Of a stretch of DNA of 12,416 nt, positions 1-5,799 are shown in pieces. This DNA is from an uncultured Lachnospiraceae bacterium (GTDB lineage: Bacteria; Bacillota; Clostridia; Lachnospirales; Lachnospiraceae), in assembly GCA_902489925.1 (NCBI GenBank), contig CABUBX010000053.1, positions 1 through 12,416 of the forward strand, read 5' to 3'. The notes below the pieces were generated by a model. That model saw only the letters and a list, made by a program, of their open reading frames with translations. It made no database searches and was not told the DNA's origin. The position numbers were made by a program, and so were the translations under genes. Numbering within the stretch: position 1 is the first letter of the stretch; every line of letters starts with the position of its first letter.

Positions 1-271
1 GCCATATTGGGATAGACACAAGCTCACCATCGCCCCGCCTTTGGGAAATCAAATTTGCACACCGCAAAAGACCTTCTGCCGGAAACGGTGCTCCCCACGG
101 TGTTTTCACAAATTTCACCATATTTTTAAGCTTCATCTTCTGAAACATCAATCGTATATCTTTATAATATAATTCGCTAAACATATAATTTAACTTTTTA
201 TTCACACGCTCATTTTCAAGAATATCCTTCAGCGTTGAGTTCATCGTAAATAATTCTGCCATTTTATCCAT
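1..271 (-). CDS. Unrecognised protein, N-terminal fragment (runs off window)
   Basis: An open frame enters at the window's left edge and starts at ATG 271, giving 90 codons without a stop. The product begins MDKMAELFTMNSTLKDIL, is rich in Lys, Met and Leu, and has a first stretch of amphipathic helix character followed by residues such as KTPWGAPFP and a terminal SIPIW. I do not recognise the family from this fragment. An AAGAGG ribosome binding site at 273-278 lies only 2 nt from the first ATG and 11 nt from the next in-frame ATG (262), so either could be the start. A TTGACA/TACATA promoter (294-321) precedes it. Coding is supported by the start signals and by the long stop-free frame; the function is unknown. 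Confidence 0.6.
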   Translation of the reverse strand, partial: MDKMAELFTMNSTLKDILENERVNKKLNYMFSELYYKDIRLMFQKMKLKNMVKFVKTPWGAPFPAEGLLRCANLISQRRGDGELVSIPIW

Positions 272-293
272 CGCCTCTTAATTTTTTTATTTT

Positions 294-321
294 TATGTAT
301 AAACAGCTGTCAGCCTGTCAA
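294..321 (-). promoter_or_regulatory. Predicted sigma-A promoter of the left-edge gene
   Basis: On the minus strand a perfect -35 TTGACA (316-321) is followed after 16 nt by TACATA (294-299). Transcription would start near 287, about 16 nt before the start codon at 271. The -35 lies inside the 5' part of the hairpin-rich region at 300-515. Confidence 0.45.
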
Positions 322-515
322 TACTATGATTGTTCCCATAAAGCTTTCTTTTCTGTGAACATGAAGGCTTTATGCGGACAGCAGGCTATGCGCAGACAAA
401 TCGTTGGATTCCCCCCTCCAATAGATTCAAAGCACAGTACAAATGATAAGTTGTGAATACTTATCCTCCCCTTTTGTAACGGAGTATCTGTCTTTTCAGA
501 TACTCCGTATTTTTA
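300..515 (+). other. Hairpin-rich non-coding stretch; possible structured RNA
   Basis: No credible gene covers this stretch. Read on the plus strand it holds a series of inverted repeats: an imperfect 12-bp stem CATAAAGCTTTC (337-348) with GAAGGCTTTATG (363-374), flanked by outer pairing of AGCCTG (312-317) with CAGGCT (382-387); TTGGA/TCCAA (404-408, 417-421); GATAAGT/ACTTATC (445-451, 459-465); and a terminator-like hairpin at 479-508. Together this has the layout of a ~215-nt structured RNA ending in a terminator. I do not recognise the class, and there is no convincing plus-strand promoter before it, so it may instead be a cluster of unrelated palindromes. Confidence 0.3.
479..515 (+). 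terminator. Terminator-like hairpin, plus-strand orientation
   Basis: A perfect 12-bp stem, ACGGAGTATCTG (479-490) and CAGATACTCCGT (497-508), with a TCTTTT loop is followed by ATTTTTAT. The T-tract is on the plus-strand side only, yet no plus-strand gene lies upstream in the window. It therefore either ends an unannotated plus-strand transcript or is a leftover element. Confidence 0.55.
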
Positions 516-561
516 TCATCCTTAAGGCGCAGCCTGCCTATAGAATACATTATACACTAAA

Positions 562-592
562 ACAGGCCTGCAAAAAAGATACGCAGACCTGT
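562..592 (-). terminator. Probable terminator of the feo operon
   Basis: Inverted repeat ACAGGCCTGC (562-571) and GCAGACCTGT (583-592), ten pairs with one mismatch that is G-U in one RNA orientation. In minus-strand reading it starts 12 nt after the stop codon of the Cys-rich small gene and is followed by TTTTAGTG. The U-tract is short, so termination may be partial. Confidence 0.55.
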
Positions 593-603
593 AAATTATT
601 TTT

Positions 604-771
604 TCATTCATTATTCTTTTTGGAATGACACATACCGGCACTCGAACAGCCTCCGCAATTCCCGCCGCAGCTGCATGATTTTCCCGATTTTTTTGCTTTA
701 TGCATAGAATAAACGGCCATTGCCGCAGCCAGTATGACAATTATAAGCACAATCAATGTTGGAAAATTCAT
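604..771 (-). CDS. FeoB-associated Cys-rich membrane protein
   Basis: A 55-residue protein, MNFPTLIVLIIVILAAAMAV..., with one hydrophobic N-terminal helix (about residues 4-21), a short basic linker (HKAKKSGK) and a Cys-rich tail containing CSCGGNCGGC and a later C-H pair. This matches the family of small FeoB-associated Cys-rich membrane proteins found at the end of feo operons in Clostridia. It probably sits in the membrane with its Cys cluster in the cytoplasm near the FeoB pore, where it may bind Fe(II); that role is inference. The start at 771 is set by AGAAGG at 778-783, 6 nt upstream. It follows feoB after 52 nt and precedes the operon terminator. Its frame differs from a longer but meaningless frame over the same DNA. 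Confidence 0.85.
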   Translation of the reverse strand: MNFPTLIVLIIVILAAAMAVYSMHKAKKSGKSCSCGGNCGGCSSAGMCHSKKNNE

Positions 772-823
772 TATACACCTTCTTTCTAAGCTTCAAATCT
801 AAATAGCCTGTAAAACCTGTCTT

Positions 824-3097
824 TTATTCCGCAGCCATTCTCCCCGAAACAGCGCTCTTAACTGATTTTTCCGGTCTGAGCAATAAATATATAAATATCG
901 CAGCAGTCGCAAAAGCAATCACCGTCCACACTGTAAACGTACCGCCAGTCACAAATGTTCCGATTTGATAAATGCAAAGTGTAACTGCATAGGCAAAAAT
1001 TGTCTGATAACCAATAGCAAACCATGTCCATCTTGCCTGATTCATCTCTCTTTTTATGGCGCCGATTGCCGCAAAGCAAGGGGCACATAAAAGATTAAAT
1101 ACAAGAAAACCGTACGCTGCCACCGCTGTAAAGCTTGTCGCAAGTGTTCCCCAAATTTCCTCTCCATTTTCGGCAACCTCGGCAAATCCGTAGAGTGTAC
1201 CAAAAGTTGCAACAACATTTTCCTTTGCAATAAGCCCGGTGATCGCTGCAACACCTGCCTGCCAGTGATTCCAGCCAAGCGGAATAAATATCCAGCTGAC
1301 AGCGCGCCCGATATAGCCCAAAATACTATTATCCAAATCGTCGCCCACAGCGCCAAAGCCTGTTTCTGTAAAGCCATAGCTTTGTAAAAACCAAAGTGCA
1401 ATTGTCGAAAGAAGAATAATGGTACCCGCTTTCTTTATAAAAGAATAGGCTCTCTCCCACACACTTCGTAAAATATTTTTCACAGTCGGCAAGTGATAAG
1501 CCGGTAATTCCATCACAAACGGCGCCGGGTCACCTGCAAAAATCTTTGTCTTCTTCAAAATAATCCCAGAAACAATAATTGCCACCATACCGACGAAATA
1601 AGCGCTTGCCGCAACCCATCCCGAATTGCCGAAAAACGCACCGGCAATCAGCGCGATAATCGGAAGCTTTGCGCTGCACGGAATGAAAGTTGTTGTCATA
1701 ATCGTCATTCTGCGGTCACGCTCATTTTCAATCGTTCTCGATGCCATAATTCCCGGAATGCCGCAGCCGGTACCAATCAGCATCGGAATAAAAGATTTGC
1801 CCGAAAGACCAAATTTTCTAAAAATTCTATCCATAATAAAGGCAACGCGCGCCATATAGCCGCAAGCTTCCAAAAATGCAAGAAATACAAAAAGAACAAG
1901 CATCTGCGGCACAAAGCCCAGCACCGCACCGACACCGGCAATAATACCGTTAATGATTAAATCCTGAAGCCACGATGCACAGTCAATGGCTGTCAAACCA
2001 CGCTCTGCAAGCACCGGAATGCCCGGTACCCAAATACCATAATCCTCCGGTGACGGTTCCTCAATATCTGCATCCGGATTTTTTTCAATCGTAACTGTAT
2101 ACTTTTCCAAAGCATCTTCATACTCAGCATCACCGATTGCCATAAGATGAAAACCTTCCCCGAACAAATTGTCATTTGTCCAGTCTGTGCCCATCGTACC
2201 GACAGTTGTAATTGACACATAATAGACAATAAACATCACTAAGGCAAAAATTGGCAGTGCCGCAAAACGGTTTGTTACAATACGGTCAATTTTATCGGAA
2301 AGCGTTAATTTTCCGGAAGGACGACCTTTTTTACAGCATTTTTCAATAACTGATGCGATATACACATAACGTTCATTTGTGATAATACTTTCCGCATCAT
2401 CATCAAGTTCTTCTTCTGTCTTTTTAATTATGTATTCGACATCGGGAACCTGATTCATTAAAGCTGTAATCTTTTCATCTCGCTCAAAAAGCTTAATTGC
2501 ATAAAACCGTCTTTGAGCATCGCTAATATCCTCATCTAAGCTTGCTTCTATTTCTGATAAAGCCGCTTCAACATCTTCACCAAACCGGTGTACCGGTGCC
2601 ACAGCGTGCATTTTCGCAGCCGTAACAGCCTTTTCACCGACCGCTTTTACACCTGTTCCTTTCAGCGCCGATATTTCCATAACATCGCAGCCAAATTGCT
2701 CTGACAACGCCTTGATATTCACCTGATCGTTGTTCTTCGCGACAATATCCATCATATTTACAGCCATTACAACCGGAATCCCAAGTTCTGTCAGCTGTGT
2801 AGTTAAATAAAGATTTCTTTCTAAATTTGTACCATCTACAATATTTAAAATAACATCCGGGCGTTCACTTATCAAGTAGTTTCTTGCAACTACTTCCTCC
2901 AGTGTATATGGTGATAATGAATAAATTCCCGGGAGATCTGTAACAATAACATCCTTATGACCTTTTAATTTTCCCTCTTTTTTTTCAACCGTGACACCCG
3001 GCCAGTTTCCAACAAACTGATTTGCACCGGTCAAGGCATTGAACAGTGTCGTTTTACCACAGTTCGGGTTTCCGGCTAAAGCAATTTTAATCGACAT
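824..3097 (-). CDS. feoB: Ferrous iron transport protein B (GTPase and permease)
   Basis: A 757-residue FeoB, near normal length. It imports Fe(II) across the cytoplasmic membrane. The N-terminal G domain shows G1 GNPNCGKTT (9-17), the switch region around VGNWPGVTVEKKEG (29-42), G3 DLPG (54-57), G4 NMMD (114-117) and G5 SALKG (143-147), followed by a helical GDI-like segment to about 270. The membrane part begins near residue 280. It carries LEACGYMARVAFIMDR, the first Gate motif with GCGIPG (444-449) and FIPCSAKLP (471-479), ELPAYHLP (530-537), and the second Gate with CAPCFAAIGAIKREM (671-685). The acidic loop of roughly residues 300-370, between the first two membrane segments, is probably extracytoplasmic. 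The start has GGAGGA about 7 nt upstream. It lies downstream of two feoA genes, and an iron-box-like sequence sits just before it (3115-3130). Confidence 0.97.
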   Translation of the reverse strand: MSIKIALAGNPNCGKTTLFNALTGANQFVGNWPGVTVEKKEGKLKGHKDVIVTDLPGIYSLSPYTLEEVVARNYLISERPDVILNIVDGTNLERNLYLTTQLTELGIPVVMAVNMMDIVAKNNDQVNIKALSEQFGCDVMEISALKGTGVKAVGEKAVTAAKMHAVAPVHRFGEDVEAALSEIEASLDEDISDAQRRFYAIKLFERDEKITALMNQVPDVEYIIKKTEEELDDDAESIITNERYVYIASVIEKCCKKGRPSGKLTLSDKIDRIVTNRFAALPIFALVMFIVYYVSITTVGTMGTDWTNDNLFGEGFHLMAIGDAEYEDALEKYTVTIEKNPDADIEEPSPEDYGIWVPGIPVLAERGLTAIDCASWLQDLIINGIIAGVGAVLGFVPQMLVLFVFLAFLEACGYMARVAFIMDRIFRKFGLSGKSFIPMLIGTGCGIPGIMASRTIENERDRRMTIMTTTFIPCSAKLPIIALIAGAFFGNSGWVAASAYFVGMVAIIVSGIILKKTKIFAGDPAPFVMELPAYHLPTVKNILRSVWERAYSFIKKAGTIILLSTIALWFLQSYGFTETGFGAVGDDLDNSILGYIGRAVSWIFIPLGWNHWQAGVAAITGLIAKENVVATFGTLYGFAEVAENGEEIWGTLATSFTAVAAYGFLVFNLLCAPCFAAIGAIKREMNQARWTWFAIGYQTIFAYAVTLCIYQIGTFVTGGTFTVWTVIAFATAAIFIYLLLRPEKSVKSAVSGRMAAE

Positions 3098-3114
3098 TAC
3101 TAAGTCCTCCTTTT

Positions 3115-3130
3115 ATTAGTCAAAGCTAAC
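3115..3130. promoter_or_regulatory. Candidate internal iron box upstream of feoB
   Basis: ATTAG-TCAAAG-CTAAC, one mismatch from the GTTAG-N6-CTAAC repeat found at the feo and DUF3793 promoters. On the minus strand a weak promoter, TTAACA (3135-3140), 16 nt, TAATAA (3113-3118), overlaps it. It could allow separate control of feoB, but a single one-mismatch site may also be chance. Confidence 0.35.
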
Positions 3131-3152
3131 CAACTGTTAAAAATAGCTCTGC

Positions 3153-3374
3153 TTATCCAACTTCAATCATTCCGGCATCTGCCTTTCTTAAAGAAAGTTC
3201 ATAGCCTCTGACCTGAACTTCTACCGGATCACCCAACGGTGCCACTTTGCGGACATAAATCTCTACACCTTTTGTGATTCCCATATCCATAATCCGGCGC
3301 TTTACGGCGCCTTCACCGTGAAGCTTGATTACCGGCACAGTAACTCCAGGCTTGACATCCTTTAATGTTTTCAT
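3153..3374 (-). CDS. feoA: FeoA, SH3-like accessory protein of iron transport (copy 1)
   Basis: A 73-residue FeoA-domain protein. FeoA is a small cytoplasmic SH3-fold protein needed for FeoB activity. Family features visible are the N-terminal LKDVKPGVTVPVIKL strand region, the RRIMDMGITKGVEIYV segment (the usual R-x3-G/D-M/L-G-I/L-x2-G signature of FeoA), and the C-terminal VEVQVRGYELSLRKADAGMIEV, equivalent to the typical RGxxxALRxxEAxxI ending. It starts at ATG 3374 with an AAAGGAAG ribosome binding site upstream. It is the middle gene between feoA2 (44-nt gap) and feoB (55-nt gap), so all are probably cotranscribed. Tandem feoA genes are common in Clostridia. Confidence 0.93.
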   Translation of the reverse strand: MKTLKDVKPGVTVPVIKLHGEGAVKRRIMDMGITKGVEIYVRKVAPLGDPVEVQVRGYELSLRKADAGMIEVG

Positions 3375-3418
3375 GTTTGAATACTTCCTTTCCCTAAAAT
3401 TCCTTTTAAAATGTATAG

Positions 3419-3631
3419 CTACACCATAATACGGTTGGCCATTTCTTTGCTGACAGCAATCCTGGATTCTTTAATATTTACAATCACATTCCCGCCATTT
3501 TTAGAAACGACAGTAACATTACCACCGGCGACAAAACCAAGGCTTTCTAAAAATCGTTTAACCTCCGCCTTACCGCCAACTCTTTTAATCACATTTTTTT
3601 CTCCTTCATTAACCATTGATAAAGGCATCAT
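3419..3631 (-). CDS. feoA: FeoA-like protein (copy 2, first gene of the feo operon)
   Basis: A 70-residue FeoA-domain protein: MMPLSMVNEGEKNVIKRVGG, then VKRFLESLGFVAGGNVTVVSKNGGNVIVNIKESRIAVSKEMANRIMV. The FLESLGFVAGGNV segment corresponds to the R-x3-LG-x3-G core, and ESRIAVSKEMANRI to the terminal helix-strand signature. It is clearly diverged from the second feoA, so the two are not a recent duplication. A GAGGGGG ribosome binding site (3636-3642) precedes two consecutive ATGs (3631 and 3628); the second gives the better spacing. It is the first gene after the feo promoter, with a leader of about 100 nt. Confidence 0.9.
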   Translation of the reverse strand: MMPLSMVNEGEKNVIKRVGGKAEVKRFLESLGFVAGGNVTVVSKNGGNVIVNIKESRIAVSKEMANRIMV

Positions 3632-3682
3632 ACAACCCCCTCGTTTCTATTATCCATCAATTACCAATCCTTGCTTCAATCA

Positions 3683-3698
3683 GTTTGTTCTAGCTAAC
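3683..3698. promoter_or_regulatory. Iron box 1 in the feo leader
   Basis: GTTTG-TTCTAG-CTAAC, one mismatch from the GTTAG-N6-CTAAC repeat. It lies in the feoA2 leader, downstream of the predicted transcription start. Likely operator of the DtxR-type regulator (inference). Confidence 0.5.
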
Positions 3699-3716
3699 TT
3701 GTTTTTCCAAAAAATA

Positions 3717-3732
3717 GTTAGACTTCTCTAAC
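3717..3732. promoter_or_regulatory. Iron box 2 at the feo transcription start
   Basis: GTTAGACTTCTCTAAC, a perfect GTTAG-N6-CTAAC inverted repeat with a sixth matching pair (GTTAGA/TCTAAC). It falls just after the predicted feo transcription start near 3734, a position where a bound repressor would block transcription. Confidence 0.65.
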
Positions 3733-3740
3733 CACAATTA

Positions 3741-3769
3741 AAGTTACCACTAACTAACTTGTTTGTCAA
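3741..3769 (-). promoter_or_regulatory. Predicted promoter of the feo operon
   Basis: Minus strand: perfect -35 TTGACA (3764-3769), 17-nt spacer, -10 TAACTT (3741-3746, a 3/6 match). The CTTGACAA start is shared with the DUF3793 promoter. Iron box 3 covers the -10 and spacer. Confidence 0.6.
3743..3758. promoter_or_regulatory. Iron box 3 over the feo -10 element
   Basis: GTTAC-CACTAA-CTAAC, one mismatch from GTTAG-N6-CTAAC. It overlaps the -10 and spacer of the feo promoter, so binding there would exclude RNA polymerase. Confidence 0.55.
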
Positions 3770-3790
3770 GCCTTTTTTTCTTTTCCTTAT

Positions 3791-3819
3791 TTGATATTTT
3801 TATTGGACTGTGCTATGAT
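3791..3819 (+). promoter_or_regulatory. Predicted promoter of the DtxR-type regulator
   Basis: Plus strand: TTGATA (3791-3796), 17-nt spacer, TATGAT (3814-3819). Start of transcription would be near 3826, inside the palindrome AATAATCATTATT (3823-3835), a possible second type of operator. Confidence 0.6.
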
Positions 3820-3861
3820 ATGAATAATCATTATTAACTACACGGGGAGGAGAATTATCCT

Positions 3862-4236
3862 ATGAAAGTACATGAATCTGCAGAAAATTATCTTGAGACA
3901 ATCCTTGTACTCAGTCATTCAAATCCGCATGTGCGCTCGATTGATATTGTAAATGAGCTTGGTTTTTCAAAGCCGAGTGTCAGCGTTGCCATGAAAAATC
4001 TTCGTCAAAACGGCTATATTACAATGGACTCCGATGGTTTCATCCAGCTCACCGAAAAAGGTACTTCCATTGCTGAAATGATTTATGAACGTCACACTTT
4101 TATTTCTCAATGGCTTATCCATTTAGGTGTAGATAAAAAACAAGCTCTAGATGATGCCTGCCGCATTGAACATGTCATCAGTGCCGAAAGTTTTGCCGCA
4201 ATCAAAACTCACGTAGAAAATCATCAAAAATCATAA
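3862..4236 (+). CDS. DtxR-family iron-dependent regulator, short form
   Basis: A 124-residue DtxR/MntR-family protein: N-terminal winged helix (recognition helix about SKPSVSVAMKNLRQNGYI, 36-53) and the helical metal-binding/dimer domain, without the C-terminal SH3 domain. Compared with DtxR, ligands Cys102, Glu105 and His106 are matched by Cys100, Glu103 and His104 (ACRIEHV), and His79 by His78. MntR has Glu at the Cys position, so the ligand set favours iron over manganese. The position of DtxR Met10/MntR Asp8 is Asn9 here, which is unusual. It has a strong GGGGAGGAG ribosome binding site, is divergent from feo, and lies between two operons carrying GTTAG-N6-CTAAC boxes. A role as their Fe(II)-dependent repressor is a well-supported inference. 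Confidence 0.9.
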   Translation: MKVHESAENYLETILVLSHSNPHVRSIDIVNELGFSKPSVSVAMKNLRQNGYITMDSDGFIQLTEKGTSIAEMIYERHTFISQWLIHLGVDKKQALDDACRIEHVISAESFAAIKTHVENHQKS

Positions 4237-4247
4237 TTACTTAAAAA

Positions 4248-4283
4248 GATGCCGGTTGATAGTTCGATCGGCATCCTTTTTTC
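4248..4283. terminator. Bidirectional terminator between convergent genes
   Basis: Stem GATGCCG (4248-4254) and CGGCATC (4269-4275) followed by CTTTTTTC on the plus strand and by CTTTTTAAG on the minus strand. It serves the regulator (ending 4236) and the DUF2325 operon (ending 4300). Confidence 0.85.
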
Positions 4284-4299
4284 TTAATAAATTACAATT

Positions 4300-4593
4300 T
4301 TACATTTCACAACACATACAACAGTCCGATAAAATTTCACAGAGTGCATTCCCACTGCTTGTATGGCTTCTGACAATGGATGCGTTTGCCTTTTTTGCTC
4401 CTTCCGTGGCACACCTGATCATTTTATGCGATGCTGTATTCGTAAATAAAACAACCATATCCGGTGTTCCGATTTTCTTATCAAGCTCAGACGGCATCTG
4501 CGTAAAAACCTTGACTCTGCATTGAAATCTCTTGCATATTTTTTTGTATTGGCAAACCATTCTGTCATGGCCGCCGATAATAACGATACTCAT
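4300..4593 (-). CDS. DUF2325 family protein with Cys-rich C-terminus
   Basis: A 97-residue protein. The N-terminus MSIVIIGGHDRMVCQYKKIC and the VVLFTNTASHKMI segment are typical of the DUF2325 family, a small Rossmann-like domain of unknown function. It has nine Cys residues (14, 20, 25, 61, 85, 91, 92, 94, 95), with a terminal DCCMCCEM cluster that suggests metal or Fe-S binding (inference). The start codon is 3 nt after the flavodoxin stop and has no clear Shine-Dalgarno sequence, so translation is probably coupled to flavodoxin. It is the last gene of an operon preceded by a perfect iron box, which points to a role in iron limitation or metal handling. Confidence 0.85.
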   Translation of the reverse strand: MSIVIIGGHDRMVCQYKKICKRFQCRVKVFTQMPSELDKKIGTPDMVVLFTNTASHKMIRCATEGAKKANASIVRSHTSSGNALCEILSDCCMCCEM

Positions 4594-4596
4594 AGG

Positions 4597-5031
4597 CTAA
4601 AGCGCTGCCGCTAAAGCAGCACCAAGCGACTCACATTCTGCTGCTGCCGTTTCATCCGGTGCCTCATTACAAATAACACCCTCATCATTGATAACGACCG
4701 CTCCGGCCTGCTGCATCCGCTCTGTCCATATGCGCATCCACTCTCCGTCACCCCAACCGTACGAGCCGAAAAGTCCTATTTTTTTACCTAGTGCAAAGCC
4801 TTCTACAGCTTCTACAAAAGGCTCCATCTCCATTTCTTCGAGCTCCTCCGATCCCATCGACGGACACCCGAGCGCAAATACTGGATAATTTTTTAAAGTC
4901 TCCGGTGAAATTTCACTGACCGAAACAACATCCGCATTTTTACCTGCATCTTGAATTCCTTTTCCTACAAACTGCGCCATTGCCTCTGTATTTCCTGTGC
5001 CGCTCCAATAAACTACAATAATTTCACTCAT
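4597..5031 (-). CDS. Short-chain flavodoxin
   Basis: A 144-residue flavodoxin: a soluble FMN electron carrier that commonly replaces ferredoxin when iron is scarce. The phosphate-binding loop SGTGNTE (10-16) follows the first strand IIVVYW. Other family segments are ALGCPSMGSEELEE, near the first isoalloxazine-contact loop, and LFGSYGWGDGEWM, near the second. The length is that of short-chain clostridial flavodoxins. It starts at ATG 5031 with GGAGG 8 nt upstream, 37 nt after the DUF3793 gene. The perfect GTTAG-N6-CTAAC box at the operon promoter fits induction by iron starvation. Redox partners are not visible here. Confidence 0.95.
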   Translation of the reverse strand: MSEIIVVYWSGTGNTEAMAQFVGKGIQDAGKNADVVSVSEISPETLKNYPVFALGCPSMGSEELEEMEMEPFVEAVEGFALGKKIGLFGSYGWGDGEWMRIWTERMQQAGAVVINDEGVICNEAPDETAAAECESLGAALAAAL

Positions 5032-5068
5032 TTTTTAATCCTCCAATATTAAATATTTGCCAATTGCT

Positions 5069-5644
5069 TTAAGAAGCCTGACAGACAGCCGGTATTTGAG
5101 AAAATTGTTTTCCACCGCTGATTTCCCTGACAAACAGATTTCTTACCTTTGTATAAATATCAAAAATTTTCTGTGCCTCATCAGCATCTGAATATACTTT
5201 CCAATAACCGTTTAAAAGGCAGTCACGTCCATGATTTAAAATATAACCCCGAACATCTGCCATCGGATAACCTAAAAGCAGCCCAATTTCATGAGGAAAA
5301 TCCATGCGGCTGTCAAGGTAAGAAACATATCTTTGCCCCAGCTTTGCAAGTACTGCATCAAGTTCAGTTAGTCTTGTATAACCTATGGTTCTAAAAAAAT
5401 CCGCAATGTCCTCTTGTTTAAGCAGCTGATTAAGCCAGACACTCCGATAAATCAGCCATACTGACTTTTGATCATCCTTATATAGCAGACGTTCACCAAC
5501 ATCTGTACCGTCAAGCACATGAACAATATCCGCAATATGCGTATGCTCAACAATCAAAAGATTTGACGGCTTAATCCCTGCAAGTACAGGTGCACACTGA
5601 CGGGCAACTTCCAATGCTGTCTTTTTATTTCTATGATCTTCCAT
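5069..5644 (-). CDS. DUF3793 family protein
   Basis: A 191-residue soluble protein matching DUF3793: LLGYPMADVRGYILNHG and NGYWKVYSDADEAQKIFDIY are the recognisable conserved segments. The function is not established. No membrane segment or known catalytic motif is visible. The start at ATG 5644 is preferred to an in-frame ATG at 5707, because GGAGG (5651-5655) lies 6 nt upstream and because the promoter and the operator (5675-5690) fall inside the longer frame. It is the first gene of the DUF3793-flavodoxin-DUF2325 operon. In Clostridia DUF3793 genes are often found near feo and flavodoxin genes, so a role in iron or haem physiology is plausible but unproven. Confidence 0.85.
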   Translation of the reverse strand: MEDHRNKKTALEVARQCAPVLAGIKPSNLLIVEHTHIADIVHVLDGTDVGERLLYKDDQKSVWLIYRSVWLNQLLKQEDIADFFRTIGYTRLTELDAVLAKLGQRYVSYLDSRMDFPHEIGLLLGYPMADVRGYILNHGRDCLLNGYWKVYSDADEAQKIFDIYTKVRNLFVREISGGKQFSQIPAVCQAS

Positions 5645-5674
5645 GGTCTTCCTCCTTATTTTTCCGCCTCGTAA

Positions 5675-5690
5675 GTTAGTTATAACTAAC
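5675..5690. promoter_or_regulatory. Perfect iron box at the DUF3793 promoter
   Basis: GTTAGTTATAACTAAC is a perfect 16-bp palindrome and the best copy of the GTTAG-N6-CTAAC repeat also found at feo. It lies directly downstream of the -10, over the expected transcription start (about 5692). DtxR/IdeR operators use the same GTTAG/CTAAC half-words, though with a different spacing. Confidence 0.75.
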
Positions 5691-5698
5691 CTGCTATT

Positions 5699-5727
5699 AT
5701 CATACACAAATTGGCATTGCTTGTCAA
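5699..5727 (-). promoter_or_regulatory. Promoter of the DUF3793-flavodoxin-DUF2325 operon
   Basis: Minus strand: TTGACA (5722-5727), 17-nt spacer, TATGAT (5699-5704): an excellent sigma-A match. The iron box follows at 5675-5690. Confidence 0.8.
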
Positions 5728-5741
5728 GTACTAAATAAATA

Positions 5742-5793
5742 GGGCTATCGGGAAAATAAAGGCTTCAACATATCCCCTGTTTCCCGACAGCCC
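5742..5793 (-). terminator. Terminator after the deaminase gene
   Basis: A 14-bp stem, GGGCTATCGGGAAA (5742-5755) and TTTCCCGACAGCCC (5780-5793), with one mismatch that is a G-U pair in the minus-strand RNA, and a 24-nt loop. It begins 6 nt after the deaminase stop. The following T-tract (TATTTATTTAG) is interrupted. The long stem should still separate the purine operon from the iron operon. Confidence 0.7.
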
Positions 5794-5799
5794 ATTTTA

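Noticed and set aside
522..740. 72-residue minus-strand open frame downstream of feoB
   Set aside because: It overlaps the FeoB-associated Cys-rich gene in another frame, has no family-like sequence and no good ribosome binding site.
3823..3835. AATAATCATTATT as a Fur box
   Set aside because: It resembles part of a Fur box, but the local regulator is DtxR-type and the match is short and AT-rich; kept only as a possible operator note.
4256..4525. 89-residue plus-strand open frame
   Set aside because: It is antisense to the DUF2325 gene and starts inside the bidirectional terminator.
5645..5707. Longer N-terminus for the DUF3793 protein (start at 5707)
   Set aside because: The extension covers the -10 and the iron box, and a strong ribosome binding site exists for ATG 5644.
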